A DNA stretch of 64,000 nt from Streptomyces longisporoflavus (GCF_014649775.1 NZ_BMTR01000011.1:186001-250000); one strand, 5' to 3'; shown: positions 47,270-56,084, counted from the first letter of the stretch. Numbers and translations: made by a program. The notes: generated from the letters alone by a model not told the origin.

Positions 47270-48223
47270 GTGACGTCAGCACCCCTCGCCGCTCGACTCA
47301 ACATCCCCAGCGGGCCGCTGTTCTTCCCGGTCACCGCCTACGGCCCGGACGGCTCCGTCGACCTCGACGTCTTCCGCGCGCACGTGCGCGCGGGGATCGA
47401 GGCGGGTGCGGCAGCCGTGTTCGCCTGCTGCGGCACCGGAGAGTTCCACGCCCTGACGCCCGAGGAGTTCCGGGCGTGTGTCGCCGCGGCCGCCGAGGAG
47501 TCGGCGGGCCGGGTGCCGGTCGTCGCGGGCGCCGGGTACGGCACCGCGCTCGCCGTGCGGTACGCGAAGCTCGCCGAGGAGGCGGGCGCCGACGGGCTGC
47601 TCGCGATGCCGCCCTATCTCGTCGTGGCCGGGCAGGAGGGGCTGCTCGCCCACTACGCCGAAGTGGCCGCGGCGACCTCCCTCGACGTCATCGTCTACCA
47701 GCGCGACAACGCCGTGTTCACCCCGCGGACGGTGGTCGAGCTCGCCCGCACCGAGGGCATCATCGGCTTCAAGGACGGCCTCGGCGACATGGACCTGATG
47801 CAGCGCATCGTCAGTGCCGTGCGCGAGGAAGTCCCGGAGGACTTCCTCTACTTCAACGGCCTGCCCACCGCCGAGCTGACCGGGCTCGCCTACCGGGGCA
47901 TCGGCGTGTCGCTCTACTCGTCGGCGGCCTTCTGCTTCGCGCCCGACATCGCGCTCGCCTTCCACCGCGCCTTCAACGCAGGGACCGCCGAGGGCGACGC
48001 CCTGGTGAACCGTCTCGTCGACGGGTTCTACCGGCCCTTCGTGGAGCTGCGCAGCGAGGGTCGCGGGTATGCCGTGTCGCTGGTCAAGGCGGGCGTGCGC
48101 CTGGCCGGGCTCGATGTCGGCGGGGTGCGGACGCCGCTGCACGAACCCGCCGACGAGCACATCAAGCGCCTGGCCGAACTGACCGAGCGCGGGCGCGCCC
48201 TGCTGCGGGAGGAGAGCGCGTGA
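47270..48223 (+). CDS. kdgD: 5-dehydro-4-deoxyglucarate dehydratase
   Basis: KdgD converts 5-keto-4-deoxy-D-glucarate to alpha-ketoglutarate semialdehyde, water and CO2. The 317-residue DapA-fold protein starts at GTG 47270 behind GGGAG. Motifs are FPVTAYGPDGSVDLDVFRAHV, FACCGTGEFHALTPEEF, MPPYLVVAGQEG, catalytic tyrosine in VYQRDNAVF (Y143) and the Schiff-base lysine K168 in GIIGFKDGLGD. CCGTGEF and FKDGLGDM are characteristic of KdgD rather than DapA. It is coupled by GTGA to an unknown gene and divergent from udh, so both serve uronate/aldarate breakdown. Confidence 0.93.
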   Translation: MTSAPLAARLNIPSGPLFFPVTAYGPDGSVDLDVFRAHVRAGIEAGAAAVFACCGTGEFHALTPEEFRACVAAAAEESAGRVPVVAGAGYGTALAVRYAKLAEEAGADGLLAMPPYLVVAGQEGLLAHYAEVAAATSLDVIVYQRDNAVFTPRTVVELARTEGIIGFKDGLGDMDLMQRIVSAVREEVPEDFLYFNGLPTAELTGLAYRGIGVSLYSSAAFCFAPDIALAFHRAFNAGTAEGDALVNRLVDGFYRPFVELRSEGRGYAVSLVKAGVRLAGLDVGGVRTPLHEPADEHIKRLAELTERGRALLREESA

Positions 48224-49395
48224 GAGCCTCAGCCTTCCTCTACCCCTGGGACGTCGTCGGCGACCCCGGGGCGCCCGCCCGTGTCGCCGGCCTCGGCGTC
48301 CGGCAGGTCACCCTCGCCTCCGCCTACCACTCCACCCGCGCCCTGACCCCGCGCCACCCCCGCCACCGCATCGTCACCGCCGAGCACGCGGCGGTGCTCT
48401 ACGAGCCCGGCGACCGGTGGCAGGGCCGCGAGCTGCGCCCGTACGCGGCGGGCCACTGGGCCCCCGGCGACGCCTACGGAGAGGCCGCCGACGCGCTGGC
48501 GGGTGCCGGGCTCGACGTGCACACCTGGGTGGTCCTCGCCCACAACTCCCGTATGGGCGCCGACCACCCGGACACCTCCGTCGTCAACGCCTACGGAGAC
48601 CGCTACCCCTGGGCCCCCTGCATCGCACGGCCCGCCACGCGCGCGTACCTCGTCGACCTCGCCGCGGAGGCCGCCGTACGCCCCGGCGCGCGCGGCACCG
48701 AACTGGAGTCCCTCGGCTGGTACGGCCTCGCGCATCTGCACGCCCACGACAAGATCGCGGGGGTGCCGCTCGGGGAAGCCGGGCAGTACCTCATGTCGCT
48801 GTGCTTCTGCGCGGACTGCGGTGCGGGGTACGCGGCGCGGGGGCTCGCCCCAGACGACCTCGCGGCCGGAGTCCGTCGCGCCCTGGAGCCCGTGTGGCGC
48901 GGCGAGGAGCCCGCCGGCGGCTGGGAAGCTGTGGAGAAGCTTCTGGGCGCCGAGACGGCGGCCGCCACGCGCGCGTGGCGCGAGGAAACCGCCCGCACAC
49001 TCCAGGAGGAGGCGATCGCGGCCGTGCGTGCCGCCGCCCCGGACGGCTTCCGAGTGCTGCTGCACGCCGACCCGGTGGCGTACCACTGCGGCGCCAACGC
49101 GGGCGTGGACCCGGAGCACATCCTCTCCGTGGCCGACGGCGTGGTCGTGCCCTGCACGGGCGGTGCCGGAGCCCTCAAGCCCTTCGACGCGCACCGCACG
49201 GCCCGCACCACCCTCGCCGCGAACCTCACCGTCGTCTCCGGCATGGGCGGCAGCCCGGCCACCCTCGCCGCCGACGCCGCGCACGCGCGCACGCTGGGCG
49301 CCGACGAACTGCGGCTCTACCACGCCGGATTGGCCTCCGACGCGGATCTGGCGCACGTGACCAAGGCCCTGGAGCACCTCGAACAGCCCTTGTAG
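48220..49395 (+). CDS. Unknown protein coupled to KdgD, possibly TIM-barrel
   Basis: The 391-residue product starts at GTG 48220 (MRASAFLYPWDVVGDPGAPARVAGLGVRQVTLAS), overlapping the kdgD stop. The pattern is that of a barrel related to glycoside hydrolases: LDVHTWVVLAHN, an acidic ELESLGWYGLAHLHAHDK strand end, then LMSLCFCADCGAGY with C-x-C-x2-C, DGFRVLLHADPVAYH and GADELRLYHAGL. There is no signal peptide. Its coupling to kdgD suggests a role in releasing or processing uronic acid compounds in the cytosol. I cannot assign a family, and the catalytic residues are guesses. Confidence 0.8.
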   Translation: MRASAFLYPWDVVGDPGAPARVAGLGVRQVTLASAYHSTRALTPRHPRHRIVTAEHAAVLYEPGDRWQGRELRPYAAGHWAPGDAYGEAADALAGAGLDVHTWVVLAHNSRMGADHPDTSVVNAYGDRYPWAPCIARPATRAYLVDLAAEAAVRPGARGTELESLGWYGLAHLHAHDKIAGVPLGEAGQYLMSLCFCADCGAGYAARGLAPDDLAAGVRRALEPVWRGEEPAGGWEAVEKLLGAETAAATRAWREETARTLQEEAIAAVRAAAPDGFRVLLHADPVAYHCGANAGVDPEHILSVADGVVVPCTGGAGALKPFDAHRTARTTLAANLTVVSGMGGSPATLAADAAHARTLGADELRLYHAGLASDADLAHVTKALEHLEQPL

Positions 49396-49498
49396 CAACA
49401 GGAATAGCACCTGTCGCAGCAGCAAAAGCCTCTGTCGTACCAGAAGTGGAAGCGGTTACCATCCGCGCAACCATTTCGCTCCAGTACGAGGAGACAAG

Positions 49499-50860
49499 GT
49501 GCGCGACAAGGGGATATCGGCGCTGGTCTGCGCCGGATTCATGGCGGGCGCGGCGGTACTCGGCGGGGCCGTGCCCGCCGCCGCGCAGGCCGGTGACGGG
49601 CAGGCCGGTGACAGGCAGGCCGGCGCATCGAGCGGCATCCGGGACCAGCTGGAGAAGATCCCCGGCATGAAGGTCGTCTCCGTGGCCGACAGGGAGGGCC
49701 ACCCCTTCTACACCCTCACGTACGCCCAGCCCGTCGACCACGGCAACCCCCGCGCCGGCACCTTCACCCAGCGCGCCACGCTCTGGCACAAGGCCACGGA
49801 CAAGCCGACCGTCCTCTACACCGGCGGCTACACCCTCGCCTCGAACACCACCGCCCTGACCAAGCTGATCGACGCCAACCAGGTCAGCGTCGAGCACCGC
49901 TACTTCGAGCGGTCCCGTCCCGCGGGCGCCGCGGGTTCCGACTGGTCCAAGCTCACCGTCCAGCAGGAGGCCGCCGACGAACACCGCCTCACGCAGGCGC
50001 TGCGCGGCATCGAGAAGGGCAAGTGGCTCGGCACGGGCGCGAGCAAGGGCGGCATGACGGCGACGTACCACGAGCGCTTCTACCCCGGCGACCTGGACGC
50101 CGTGGTCGCGTTCGTGGCCCCGAACGACGCGAACAACAGGGACGACAGCGGCTACGAACGCTTCTTCAGGGCGGTCGGCACGGCCGAGTGCCGCAGCGCG
50201 CTGAACGCCGTGCAGCGCGAGATGCTCGTACGTCGTGAGGCGTTGCTGCCGAAGTTCGAGGCGGACGCGAAGGCGGCGGGCGACACCTTCGAGGAGACGC
50301 TCGGCACCACCGACCGCGCCTACGAGTTCGCGGTGCTCGACCAGGTGTGGAACTTCTGGCAGAGCGGCAGCGTCGACAACTGCCCGACCGTGCCCGACGC
50401 GAAGAAGGCAGGCGACGACGAGCTCTACGACTGGTCGAAGAAGCACGGCTTCAGCGTCTACCAGGACGAGACCCTCGGCACCAACGGCACGGGCCCCTAC
50501 TACCGCCAGGCCGCCACCCAACTCGGCTGGGCCGACCTGAAGTTCAAGCACCTCGAGGACGTCCGGCGCTACCCGGACATCTACCAGCCCAACTCGGTCC
50601 TTCCCGAGGAGATGCGCGGCTCGTACAACAACAGGACCATCGCCGACGTCGACCGCTGGGTGAAGACCCGGGGCCAGCGGATGATGTTCATCTACGGCGA
50701 GAACGACCCGTGGAGCGCGGAGAAGTTCACCCCGAGCCACCGCGACTCCTACCGCTACGAGGTCCCCGGTTCGAACCACGGTGCCTCCATCGCCAAGCTC
50801 CCCGCGGCCGAGCAGGCCGAGGTGACCGCGACGATCAAGCGCTGGGCCGACGTGAAGTAG
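49499..50860 (+). CDS. Secreted tripeptidyl aminopeptidase (S37, PS-10 type)
   Basis: This extracellular serine exopeptidase removes tripeptides from the N-terminus of peptides in the medium. The 453-residue precursor starts at GTG 49499 behind GAGGAG, with a signal peptide MRDKGISALVCAGFMAGAAVLGG ending near AAAQA. The nucleophile is in WLGTGASKGGMTATYHERFYP. The family blocks VLYTGGYTL, VEHRYFERSRP and IYGENDPWSAEKF, and a late GSNHG with the catalytic His, complete the alpha/beta hydrolase site. A short GGCAGGCCGGTGAC duplication sits just after the signal peptide (about residues 31-39). Confidence 0.93.
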   Translation: MRDKGISALVCAGFMAGAAVLGGAVPAAAQAGDGQAGDRQAGASSGIRDQLEKIPGMKVVSVADREGHPFYTLTYAQPVDHGNPRAGTFTQRATLWHKATDKPTVLYTGGYTLASNTTALTKLIDANQVSVEHRYFERSRPAGAAGSDWSKLTVQQEAADEHRLTQALRGIEKGKWLGTGASKGGMTATYHERFYPGDLDAVVAFVAPNDANNRDDSGYERFFRAVGTAECRSALNAVQREMLVRREALLPKFEADAKAAGDTFEETLGTTDRAYEFAVLDQVWNFWQSGSVDNCPTVPDAKKAGDDELYDWSKKHGFSVYQDETLGTNGTGPYYRQAATQLGWADLKFKHLEDVRRYPDIYQPNSVLPEEMRGSYNNRTIADVDRWVKTRGQRMMFIYGENDPWSAEKFTPSHRDSYRYEVPGSNHGASIAKLPAAEQAEVTATIKRWADVK

Positions 50861-50990
50861 GCCTGCCTTCCCGAGTCCCGAGCCCCGAGTCCCGGGCGGC
50901 CGGTCCGGCGATGAGTTCCGCGCGTCGGACCGGTCTACAGGGCAAGGCAGCGGTCCGCGGGGGCGGGGCCGCCGGGATTCGGGAGGATTC

Positions 50991-51605
50991 ATGACCGAGA
51001 TGATCGACTTCGCGCCGCAGGCCCGGCTTGTGGCGGCCGTCGCCGCAGGCGTCACCGACGAGCAGCTCGAAGGGGCCACGCCCTGTCCGGAGTACCGGGT
51101 GCGCCATCTCCTCGGCCACTTGATCGGTCTGACCGGCGCGTTCCGGGACGCCGCGCGCAAGGACTTCGGGCCCCGCCTCGACCGGGACCCCGGCAGCGTC
51201 GTGCCGGACATCGGCCCCGGCTGGCGTGCCGAGCTGCCGAAGCTGCTCGACGAACTGGTGGAGGCCTGGCGCGACCCGGCCGCGTGGGAGGGCATGACCC
51301 GCGCGGGCGGCGTCGATCTGCCGGGTGCCGTCGCGGGCGCCGTCGCCCTGGACGAGCTCGTCGTGCACGGCTGGGACCTGGCGCGGGCGACGGGCCAGGC
51401 GTACGAGCCCGACGCGATGAGCCTCGGGGTGGCCAAGGCCCTGCTGACACCGCAGGAGCCGGAGGATGGCGGGGAGGGGACGGAGGCCGCCAGGTCGGGC
51501 GACAGTCTGTTCGGGGCCGTCTTCCCGGTGCCTGACGACGCCTCGCGCCTCGACCGCGTGATCGGTCTCAGCGGCCGGGACCCGGGCTGGACGCCGGCGG
51601 CGTAG
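50991..51605 (+). CDS. DinB-like / maleylpyruvate isomerase N-terminal domain protein (TIGR03086)
   Basis: The 204-residue product starts MTEMIDFAPQARLVAAV at ATG 50991, behind GGGAGG. It shows the actinobacterial four-helix-bundle family: LEGATPCPEYRVRHLLGHLIGLTGAFRDAA with the metal-binding His, then VALDELVVHGWDLARATGQAYEPD with the second His. These proteins bind a divalent metal and often act with mycothiol as transferase-type enzymes. No substrate can be named. It is a single gene between two secreted hydrolases. Confidence 0.85.
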   Translation: MTEMIDFAPQARLVAAVAAGVTDEQLEGATPCPEYRVRHLLGHLIGLTGAFRDAARKDFGPRLDRDPGSVVPDIGPGWRAELPKLLDELVEAWRDPAAWEGMTRAGGVDLPGAVAGAVALDELVVHGWDLARATGQAYEPDAMSLGVAKALLTPQEPEDGGEGTEAARSGDSLFGAVFPVPDDASRLDRVIGLSGRDPGWTPAA

Positions 51606-51690
51606 GGCGCGCCCCGGGGGCGTCGTAAGTACCGGGCTTTCCCCGGATCAGGTATCGATCGGGCAAAGGGTCTCGCGGCGAAGCGTGTGA

Positions 51691-51716
51691 TGCGCGTAGA
51701 CAGTGCGCGTAGACAG
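51691..51716 (+). repeat. Perfect 13-bp tandem duplication upstream of the acid phosphatase
   Basis: TGCGCGTAGACAG occurs twice back to back (51691-51703 and 51704-51716), followed by GCGTTGACCTG with a TTGACC hexamer at 51720-51725. It lies 73-98 bp before the phosphatase ATG. It may be a slippage product or a regulator's direct-repeat site. Confidence 0.7.
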
Positions 51717-51788
51717 GCGTTGACCTGCTCGAACTTGTTGCCCCTGAACAGGCCCCAGGGCCCCGACCCGATCCGGAGAATTCGACCC

Positions 51789-52592
51789 ATGCGCAAGTCC
51801 CTACGGGTGGCCGGCATCGCCACCGCCTGTGCCGTCGCCGGCGCCGCGCTGTACGGCACAGGTGCCGCCACGGCCGACAATGCCGCGGCACGGCACACCG
51901 CCGAACCCCACAACATCGGCCTGCTCGTCGGCGAGATAGACGACTACTACGGCGCGCACCAGGACGCCGGCGGCGTCTGGCGGTCCTCGCCCGACAGCCC
52001 GTACGCCAAGGACCTGGCGCGCATCCAGGCCAAGGCGAAGAAGGACATCAGGAAGGCCGCCGCGCACGGCGCGAAGAGCGCCCGGCACGGCAAGAAGCCC
52101 GCGATCGTGCTCGACGTGGACGACACCTCGCTGCTCAGCTTCGACTACGAGAAGTCCACCAACTACACGTACAACGGCGCCACTTGGGACGCGTACGTGA
52201 AGGAGGCCAAGCGTCCCGCCGTCTTCGGCATGCCCGAACTCGTCTCGTACGCCAAGGGCAAGGGCATCGAGGTCTTCTTCCTGACCGGCCTGAGCGAGGC
52301 CCAGCGCGAGGGCGCCGTCACCAACCTCGCCAGGGCCGGGTACGACACGCAGCTCGACACCAAGCACGTGTTCACCAAGAACAAGACCGCCCCGCCCGCC
52401 TATCTGGGCCACTGCGCCACCCCCGCCAAGTGGGAGTGCACGACCGTGCAGTTCAAGGAAGGCACCCGCAAGCACATCGAGTCGACCGGCTACAACATCG
52501 TCGGCAGCTTCGGCGACCAGGTCTCCGACCTCGCGGGCGGCTACGCGGACAAGACGTACAAGCTCCCGAACCCGACGTACTTCGTCGAGTAG
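51789..52592 (+). CDS. Secreted HAD-family acid phosphatase (class B/C-like)
   Basis: The 267-residue precursor starts MRKSLRVAGIATACAVAGAALYG, with a signal peptide ending near ATADN. The HAD nucleophile motif is D109-V-D-D-T-S (IVLDVDDTSL), followed by FFLTGLSEAQREGAVTNL with the motif II Thr, the lysine region KEGTRKHIES, and GSFGDQVSDLAGG with the motif III acidic residues. Such enzymes release phosphate from nucleotides and other phosphomonoesters outside the cell. ATG 51789 follows GGAGA. No clear PHO box was found. Confidence 0.9.
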   Translation: MRKSLRVAGIATACAVAGAALYGTGAATADNAAARHTAEPHNIGLLVGEIDDYYGAHQDAGGVWRSSPDSPYAKDLARIQAKAKKDIRKAAAHGAKSARHGKKPAIVLDVDDTSLLSFDYEKSTNYTYNGATWDAYVKEAKRPAVFGMPELVSYAKGKGIEVFFLTGLSEAQREGAVTNLARAGYDTQLDTKHVFTKNKTAPPAYLGHCATPAKWECTTVQFKEGTRKHIESTGYNIVGSFGDQVSDLAGGYADKTYKLPNPTYFVE

Positions 52593-52633
52593 TCCGCTGC
52601 CCGGCGGAGCGGTGGTGAGCATCGCGAGATAGG

Positions 52634-52668
52634 TTGCATTCCTGACTAGGTCGCTTTACGGTCTAGGT
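52634..52668 (+). promoter_or_regulatory. Promoter and CTAGGT repeats of the CPBP-PadR operon
   Basis: TTGCAT (52634-52639) and TACGGT (52657-52662) with a 17-bp spacer form a good promoter. CTAGGT occurs at 52646-52651 within the spacer and again at 52663-52668 just after the -10, 17 bp apart. The PadR protein encoded in the operon could bind there. Confidence 0.55.
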
Positions 52669-52734
52669 AGCTCACATGCTCATGGGGTCGTGCGGCACGC
52701 GCCGCGCGGCCCCTTCGGGAAGGGGGACCCCGCC

Positions 52735-53493
52735 ATGGCCATATCGATCACGCCGGACTTCTCGACCGCCTCCACGGCTGTCACGGCCGCCGTCGGCGCC
52801 TATCTGCTGTTCGGAGAGCCCTGGCTCGGCCGCCGTCTGTACGGCTCGCTCGCCCGCCGCCGGGACACCGAACCCCGCGCCCTCGTCGGCTACTTCACCT
52901 TCGTGCTCGTCTTCTGGTGGGTCCTCGCCGCGCTCGCCGCGGCGGCCCTGCTGCTCTCGCCGGACATGACCGCCGCCGACCTCGGCATCGCGGTGCCCGA
53001 ATCGCCGCTGGCCACGACCGTCGTCATCGCCGTTTTCATCGCCGTCGCGGTGAGCTCGGGGCGGAAGATGCGGGCCCTCGCCAAGGGCGGCAGGAACGTG
53101 CCGGGGCTCGCCTCCATCCAGGCGATGCTGCCGCGCACGGCACAGGAGCGCCGCCTCGCGATCGCCGTCGCCGTGACCGACGGCATCTGCGCCGAACTCG
53201 TCTACCGCGGGCTCCTGATCGCCTTCGGTGTCGGCGTGCTCGGCCTCGACGTCTACGCCGCGGCGGCCCTTTCGGTACTCGTGTACGCCGTCGCGGGCCT
53301 CTACCAGGGCCGCAGCGGCCTCATCGCCTTCGGCCTCGTCGGGGCGCTGTTCGCCGGGGTCTATGTGTCGACCGGAAGCCTGCTGCTGCCCGTCGTCATT
53401 CATGTCGCCCTCTCCGTACGGGACTTGACGCTCCCCGAGCCGGAGCCGATCGGCAGCGTGCCCGTGCACGTGCCCGCCCCGAAGGGAAACTGA
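52735..53493 (+). CDS. CPBP family intramembrane protein with altered catalytic motif
   Basis: CPBP/Abi proteins are Rce1-like membrane proteases. The 252-residue product starts MAISITPDFSTASTAV at ATG 52735, behind AGGGGGA, and has about seven hydrophobic segments. The usual EExxxR motif reads AELVYRG here, lacking the first glutamate. The downstream helix motifs are weak (YAVAGLYQGRSGLIAFGLVGALFAGVY, VVIHVAL). It may therefore be inactive as a protease or use another residue. It is followed by padR after 2 bp, in one operon with the gene at 53855. Confidence 0.82.
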   Translation: MAISITPDFSTASTAVTAAVGAYLLFGEPWLGRRLYGSLARRRDTEPRALVGYFTFVLVFWWVLAALAAAALLLSPDMTAADLGIAVPESPLATTVVIAVFIAVAVSSGRKMRALAKGGRNVPGLASIQAMLPRTAQERRLAIAVAVTDGICAELVYRGLLIAFGVGVLGLDVYAAAALSVLVYAVAGLYQGRSGLIAFGLVGALFAGVYVSTGSLLLPVVIHVALSVRDLTLPEPEPIGSVPVHVPAPKGN

Positions 53494-53495
53494 CC

Positions 53496-53858
53496 ATGGC
53501 CGCACCCGCCTCCGGAGGCGCGAAGACCGACCGGCGGGCCAGCTGGTTCAAGGGTGTCCTCGATCTGCTCGTGCTCGCCAGCCTCACCGACGGCGAGAGC
53601 TACGGCTACGAGATCGCCAAGCTGCTCGGCGCCGCCGGCTTCGGCCAGATCAAGGGCGGCACGCTCTACCCCGTGCTCAACCGCCTGGAGGAGGCGGGCC
53701 TGGTCGCCGCCGAGTTCCGGGCGACCGAGAAGGGGCCCGGCCGGCGCTACTACTCCCTCACGGACGCCGGGCGCGCCACGCTCGGCGAGCAGGGCGGGCT
53801 GTGGCTCGCCTTCGACGCTTCCGTACGTGAGGTCCTGGCGAAGGCGGGTGTGCGATGA
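53496..53858 (+). CDS. PadR family transcriptional regulator
   Basis: The 120-residue product starts MAAPASGGAKTDRRAS at ATG 53496. The PadR winged helix runs WFKGVLDLLVLASLTDGESYGYEIAKLLG, then IKGGTLYPVLNRLEEAGLVAAEFR and the wing GPGRRYYSLTDAGRATL. The C-terminal helix for dimer formation is short, as in PadR-s2 types. It lies between two membrane-protein genes and overlaps the next by 4 bp, a frequent arrangement for PadR control of small membrane or ABC operons. Confidence 0.93.
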   Translation: MAAPASGGAKTDRRASWFKGVLDLLVLASLTDGESYGYEIAKLLGAAGFGQIKGGTLYPVLNRLEEAGLVAAEFRATEKGPGRRYYSLTDAGRATLGEQGGLWLAFDASVREVLAKAGVR

Positions 53859-54571
53859 CCTGGTTCGACGATCTCGCCGAGCGGCTGCGGACGCGGGGGA
53901 TGCCCGCCGACCACGTCGAGGCGACCCTCGCCGATCTGGCGGCGCACCTGGAGGAGTCGGGCGGGGCGGACCCGGAGGCGGAGTTCGGGCCCGCGGAGGA
54001 GTTCGCCCGCGAGCTCGCGCCCACGGGGAGCCGGGGGCCCGAGGCCCCGGACGCGCACGTCGAGACGTGGCGGTGGACCGCCGACACGTACGTCGACGAG
54101 GAGCTCCTGAACCGCTTCGGCGGCGAGGGGTGGGAGGTCGAGCGGGTCGACGCGCTCGGGCGCTTCGTCAGCCACCGGGACCTGGAACGGCCCCAGCGGT
54201 GGGAGTACCGGCGCGAGCTGGTCACGCGGGGGCGCGAAGGGCTCGACGAGCGGCTCGCCCCCGACGGCTGGGAGGCGTGCGGGAACTGGCTCGTGTACGC
54301 GTGGTTCAAGCGGCCGGTGGCCGCGAGCCTCGGGCCAGACGCGGAGATCTCCGAGCCGCCGGAGGCGCCGGGGCGGGGGCGGTTCTTCAGCGGGCGGTTC
54401 TACCTCCTGGTGGCTTTCGCGCTGGTCGCCCTCGTCCTGGCGGTGGTCACCGCGGCCCTGGACGACTCGGACTCCGGTACGGGGCTCGGCTTCGCCGGGG
54501 GAGCGGTGGTGGGGGCGCTGGTGCCACTTGCCGCCCTCTGGGGCCGGCAGGTCCGGCGCTCGCGCCGCTGA
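53855..54571 (+). CDS. Membrane protein of unknown function, PadR-linked
   Basis: The 238-residue product starts MTWFDDLAERLRTRGMPADHVEATLADLAAHLEES, a DUF1700-like helical opening often found next to padR genes. An acidic linker follows, then a soluble middle domain (VETWRWTADTYVDEELLNRFGGEGWEVERVDALGRFVSHR). Two C-terminal membrane helices (YLLVAFALVALVLAVVTAAL, GFAGGAVVGALVPLAALWG) come before a basic tail. The product is probably a membrane-bound factor working with the CPBP protein. Its biochemical role is unknown. The overlap with padR is ATGA. Confidence 0.82.
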   Translation: MTWFDDLAERLRTRGMPADHVEATLADLAAHLEESGGADPEAEFGPAEEFARELAPTGSRGPEAPDAHVETWRWTADTYVDEELLNRFGGEGWEVERVDALGRFVSHRDLERPQRWEYRRELVTRGREGLDERLAPDGWEACGNWLVYAWFKRPVAASLGPDAEISEPPEAPGRGRFFSGRFYLLVAFALVALVLAVVTAALDDSDSGTGLGFAGGAVVGALVPLAALWGRQVRRSRR

Positions 54572-54576
54572 GCCGC

Positions 54577-54609
54577 GCGGGGTGCCGTGTCTCCCGACCG
54601 GCACCCCGC
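54577..54609. terminator. Terminator between convergent operons
   Basis: GCGGGGTGCCG (54577-54587) pairs perfectly with CGGCACCCCGC (54599-54609) around an 11-base loop. It separates the PadR operon (plus) from the PBP gene ending at 54636 (minus). Confidence 0.8.
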
Positions 54610-54635
54610 TCACGCCCCGGACCCGCGGGAGGCGG

Positions 54636-56084
54636 CTACCGGTCCAGCGCCGCCGACATCATCGCCTTGGCGATCGGCGCCGCCAGGCCGTTGCCGCTCA
54701 CCTCCGACCGTGCCGCGTCCGAGGACTCGACGATGACCGCCACCGCGACCTCCTTGCCGTCGCCGCCCTTGGCGTACGAGGTGAACCAGGCGTACGGCGT
54801 CTTGCTGTTGTTCTCGCCGTGCTGGGCCGTGCCGGTCTTGCCGCCCACGTCCGCGCCGCTGATGCGCGCGTTCGTGCCCGTGCCCTTCTCGACGACCGTC
54901 TCCATCGCCGACTGCAACTGACTCGCCGTGTCCTCGCTCATCACCCGCCGGGAGTCCGCGTCGTCGTAGGACTCCAGGACATCGCCGTCCGAGTCGGTGA
55001 TCTGCGAGACCATGTGCGGCGAGAGCAGCTCACCGCCGTTGGCGATCGCTCCCGAGACCATCGACATCTGAAGCGGCGTCGCCGTCACGTCGAACTGGCC
55101 GATGCCGGTCAGCGCCGTCTGGGCCTTGTCCATGTCCGAGGGGTACACGCTCTCGGAGGCGCGCACCGGCACATCCAGCTTGTCGGTGTTGAAGCCCATC
55201 TTCTCGGCCATCGCCTTGACCTTGTCCTGGCCCAGGTCGACGGCCAGCTTCGCGAAGACGTTGTTGCACGAGTACTGCAACGCCGTACGGATCGTGGCGT
55301 TCTCGCAGGGCGCGCTCGCGCTCTCGTTCTTCAGGACGGTGGTCGTGCCGGGCAGCGTGTACGGGTTGGGGCTGTCGGTCCCGGCGTCCGCCGAGTCGTA
55401 GAGCCCGTCTTCGAGCGCGGCGGCGGCGACGACCAGCTTGAACGTGGAACCCGGCGGCAGCGGCTGCCGCAGTGCGCGGTTGACCATCGGCTTCTCCTTG
55501 TCCTTCAGGAGCGCCGACCACTCATCGGAGTCGGAGGAACCGCTGATGTCCGAGGGATCGTACGAGGGAGACGACACCATGCCGAGGATCTTGCCCGTCT
55601 TCGGATCGACGGCGACCGCCGCGCCCTTCTTGTCGCCCAGCGACTTGTACGCGGCCTTCTGCACGGCCGGGTCGATCGTCGTGACCACGTCACCCGGATC
55701 GGCGCGCTTGTTCGTCACCGTGTCGAGCGGGTTCTTCAGCCGCGTGTCGGTGCCGTCGAGGACGTCCTTGTAGATGCCCTCCAGCTGCGTAGCTCCGTAC
55801 ACCTGTGAGCTGTAGCCCGTGACCGACGAGTACAGCTCGCCGTCCTTGTACGTGCGCTTGTACCTGAGGTCGCTGCCCTTCGTCCGCTCGGAGCCGGTGA
55901 CCGCGTCACCGCCCACGATGATGTCGCCGAGCGGGTTCGCGTACTGCTCGATCGCGTTGCGCCGGTTCAGCTTGTCGTCCGCGAGCGCCTTCGAGTCGTA
56001 GAACTGCACCCAGGTCGCCCGCACAAGGAGAGCGACCACGAGCAGCAGGGTGAAGACCGAGGCGCGCCTGATCGTCTTGTTCAT
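54636..56084 (-). CDS. Class B penicillin-binding protein (transpeptidase)
   Basis: This cell-wall transpeptidase cross-links peptidoglycan outside the membrane. The 482-residue product starts MNKTIRRASVFTLLLVVALLVRATWVQFY, a single membrane anchor. A dimerisation/NTF2-free N-domain follows (RNAIEQYANPLGDIIVGG). Catalytic motifs are SxxK in PPGSTFKLVVAAAAL, SxN in QYSCNNVFAKLA and KTG in VGGKTGTAQHGENN. It matches the PbpA/FtsI-like proteins of actinobacteria. No FtsW/RodA gene is adjacent. A two-component system follows 126 bp upstream on the same strand and could control it. Confidence 0.94.
   Translation of the reverse strand: MNKTIRRASVFTLLLVVALLVRATWVQFYDSKALADDKLNRRNAIEQYANPLGDIIVGGDAVTGSERTKGSDLRYKRTYKDGELYSSVTGYSSQVYGATQLEGIYKDVLDGTDTRLKNPLDTVTNKRADPGDVVTTIDPAVQKAAYKSLGDKKGAAVAVDPKTGKILGMVSSPSYDPSDISGSSDSDEWSALLKDKEKPMVNRALRQPLPPGSTFKLVVAAAALEDGLYDSADAGTDSPNPYTLPGTTTVLKNESASAPCENATIRTALQYSCNNVFAKLAVDLGQDKVKAMAEKMGFNTDKLDVPVRASESVYPSDMDKAQTALTGIGQFDVTATPLQMSMVSGAIANGGELLSPHMVSQITDSDGDVLESYDDADSRRVMSEDTASQLQSAMETVVEKGTGTNARISGADVGGKTGTAQHGENNSKTPYAWFTSYAKGGDGKEVAVAVIVESSDAARSEVSGNGLAAPIAKAMMSAALDR

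Noticed and set aside
51717..51788. PHO box before the secreted acid phosphatase
   Set aside because: Only one GTTGACC-like unit; no second unit in the 11-bp register.
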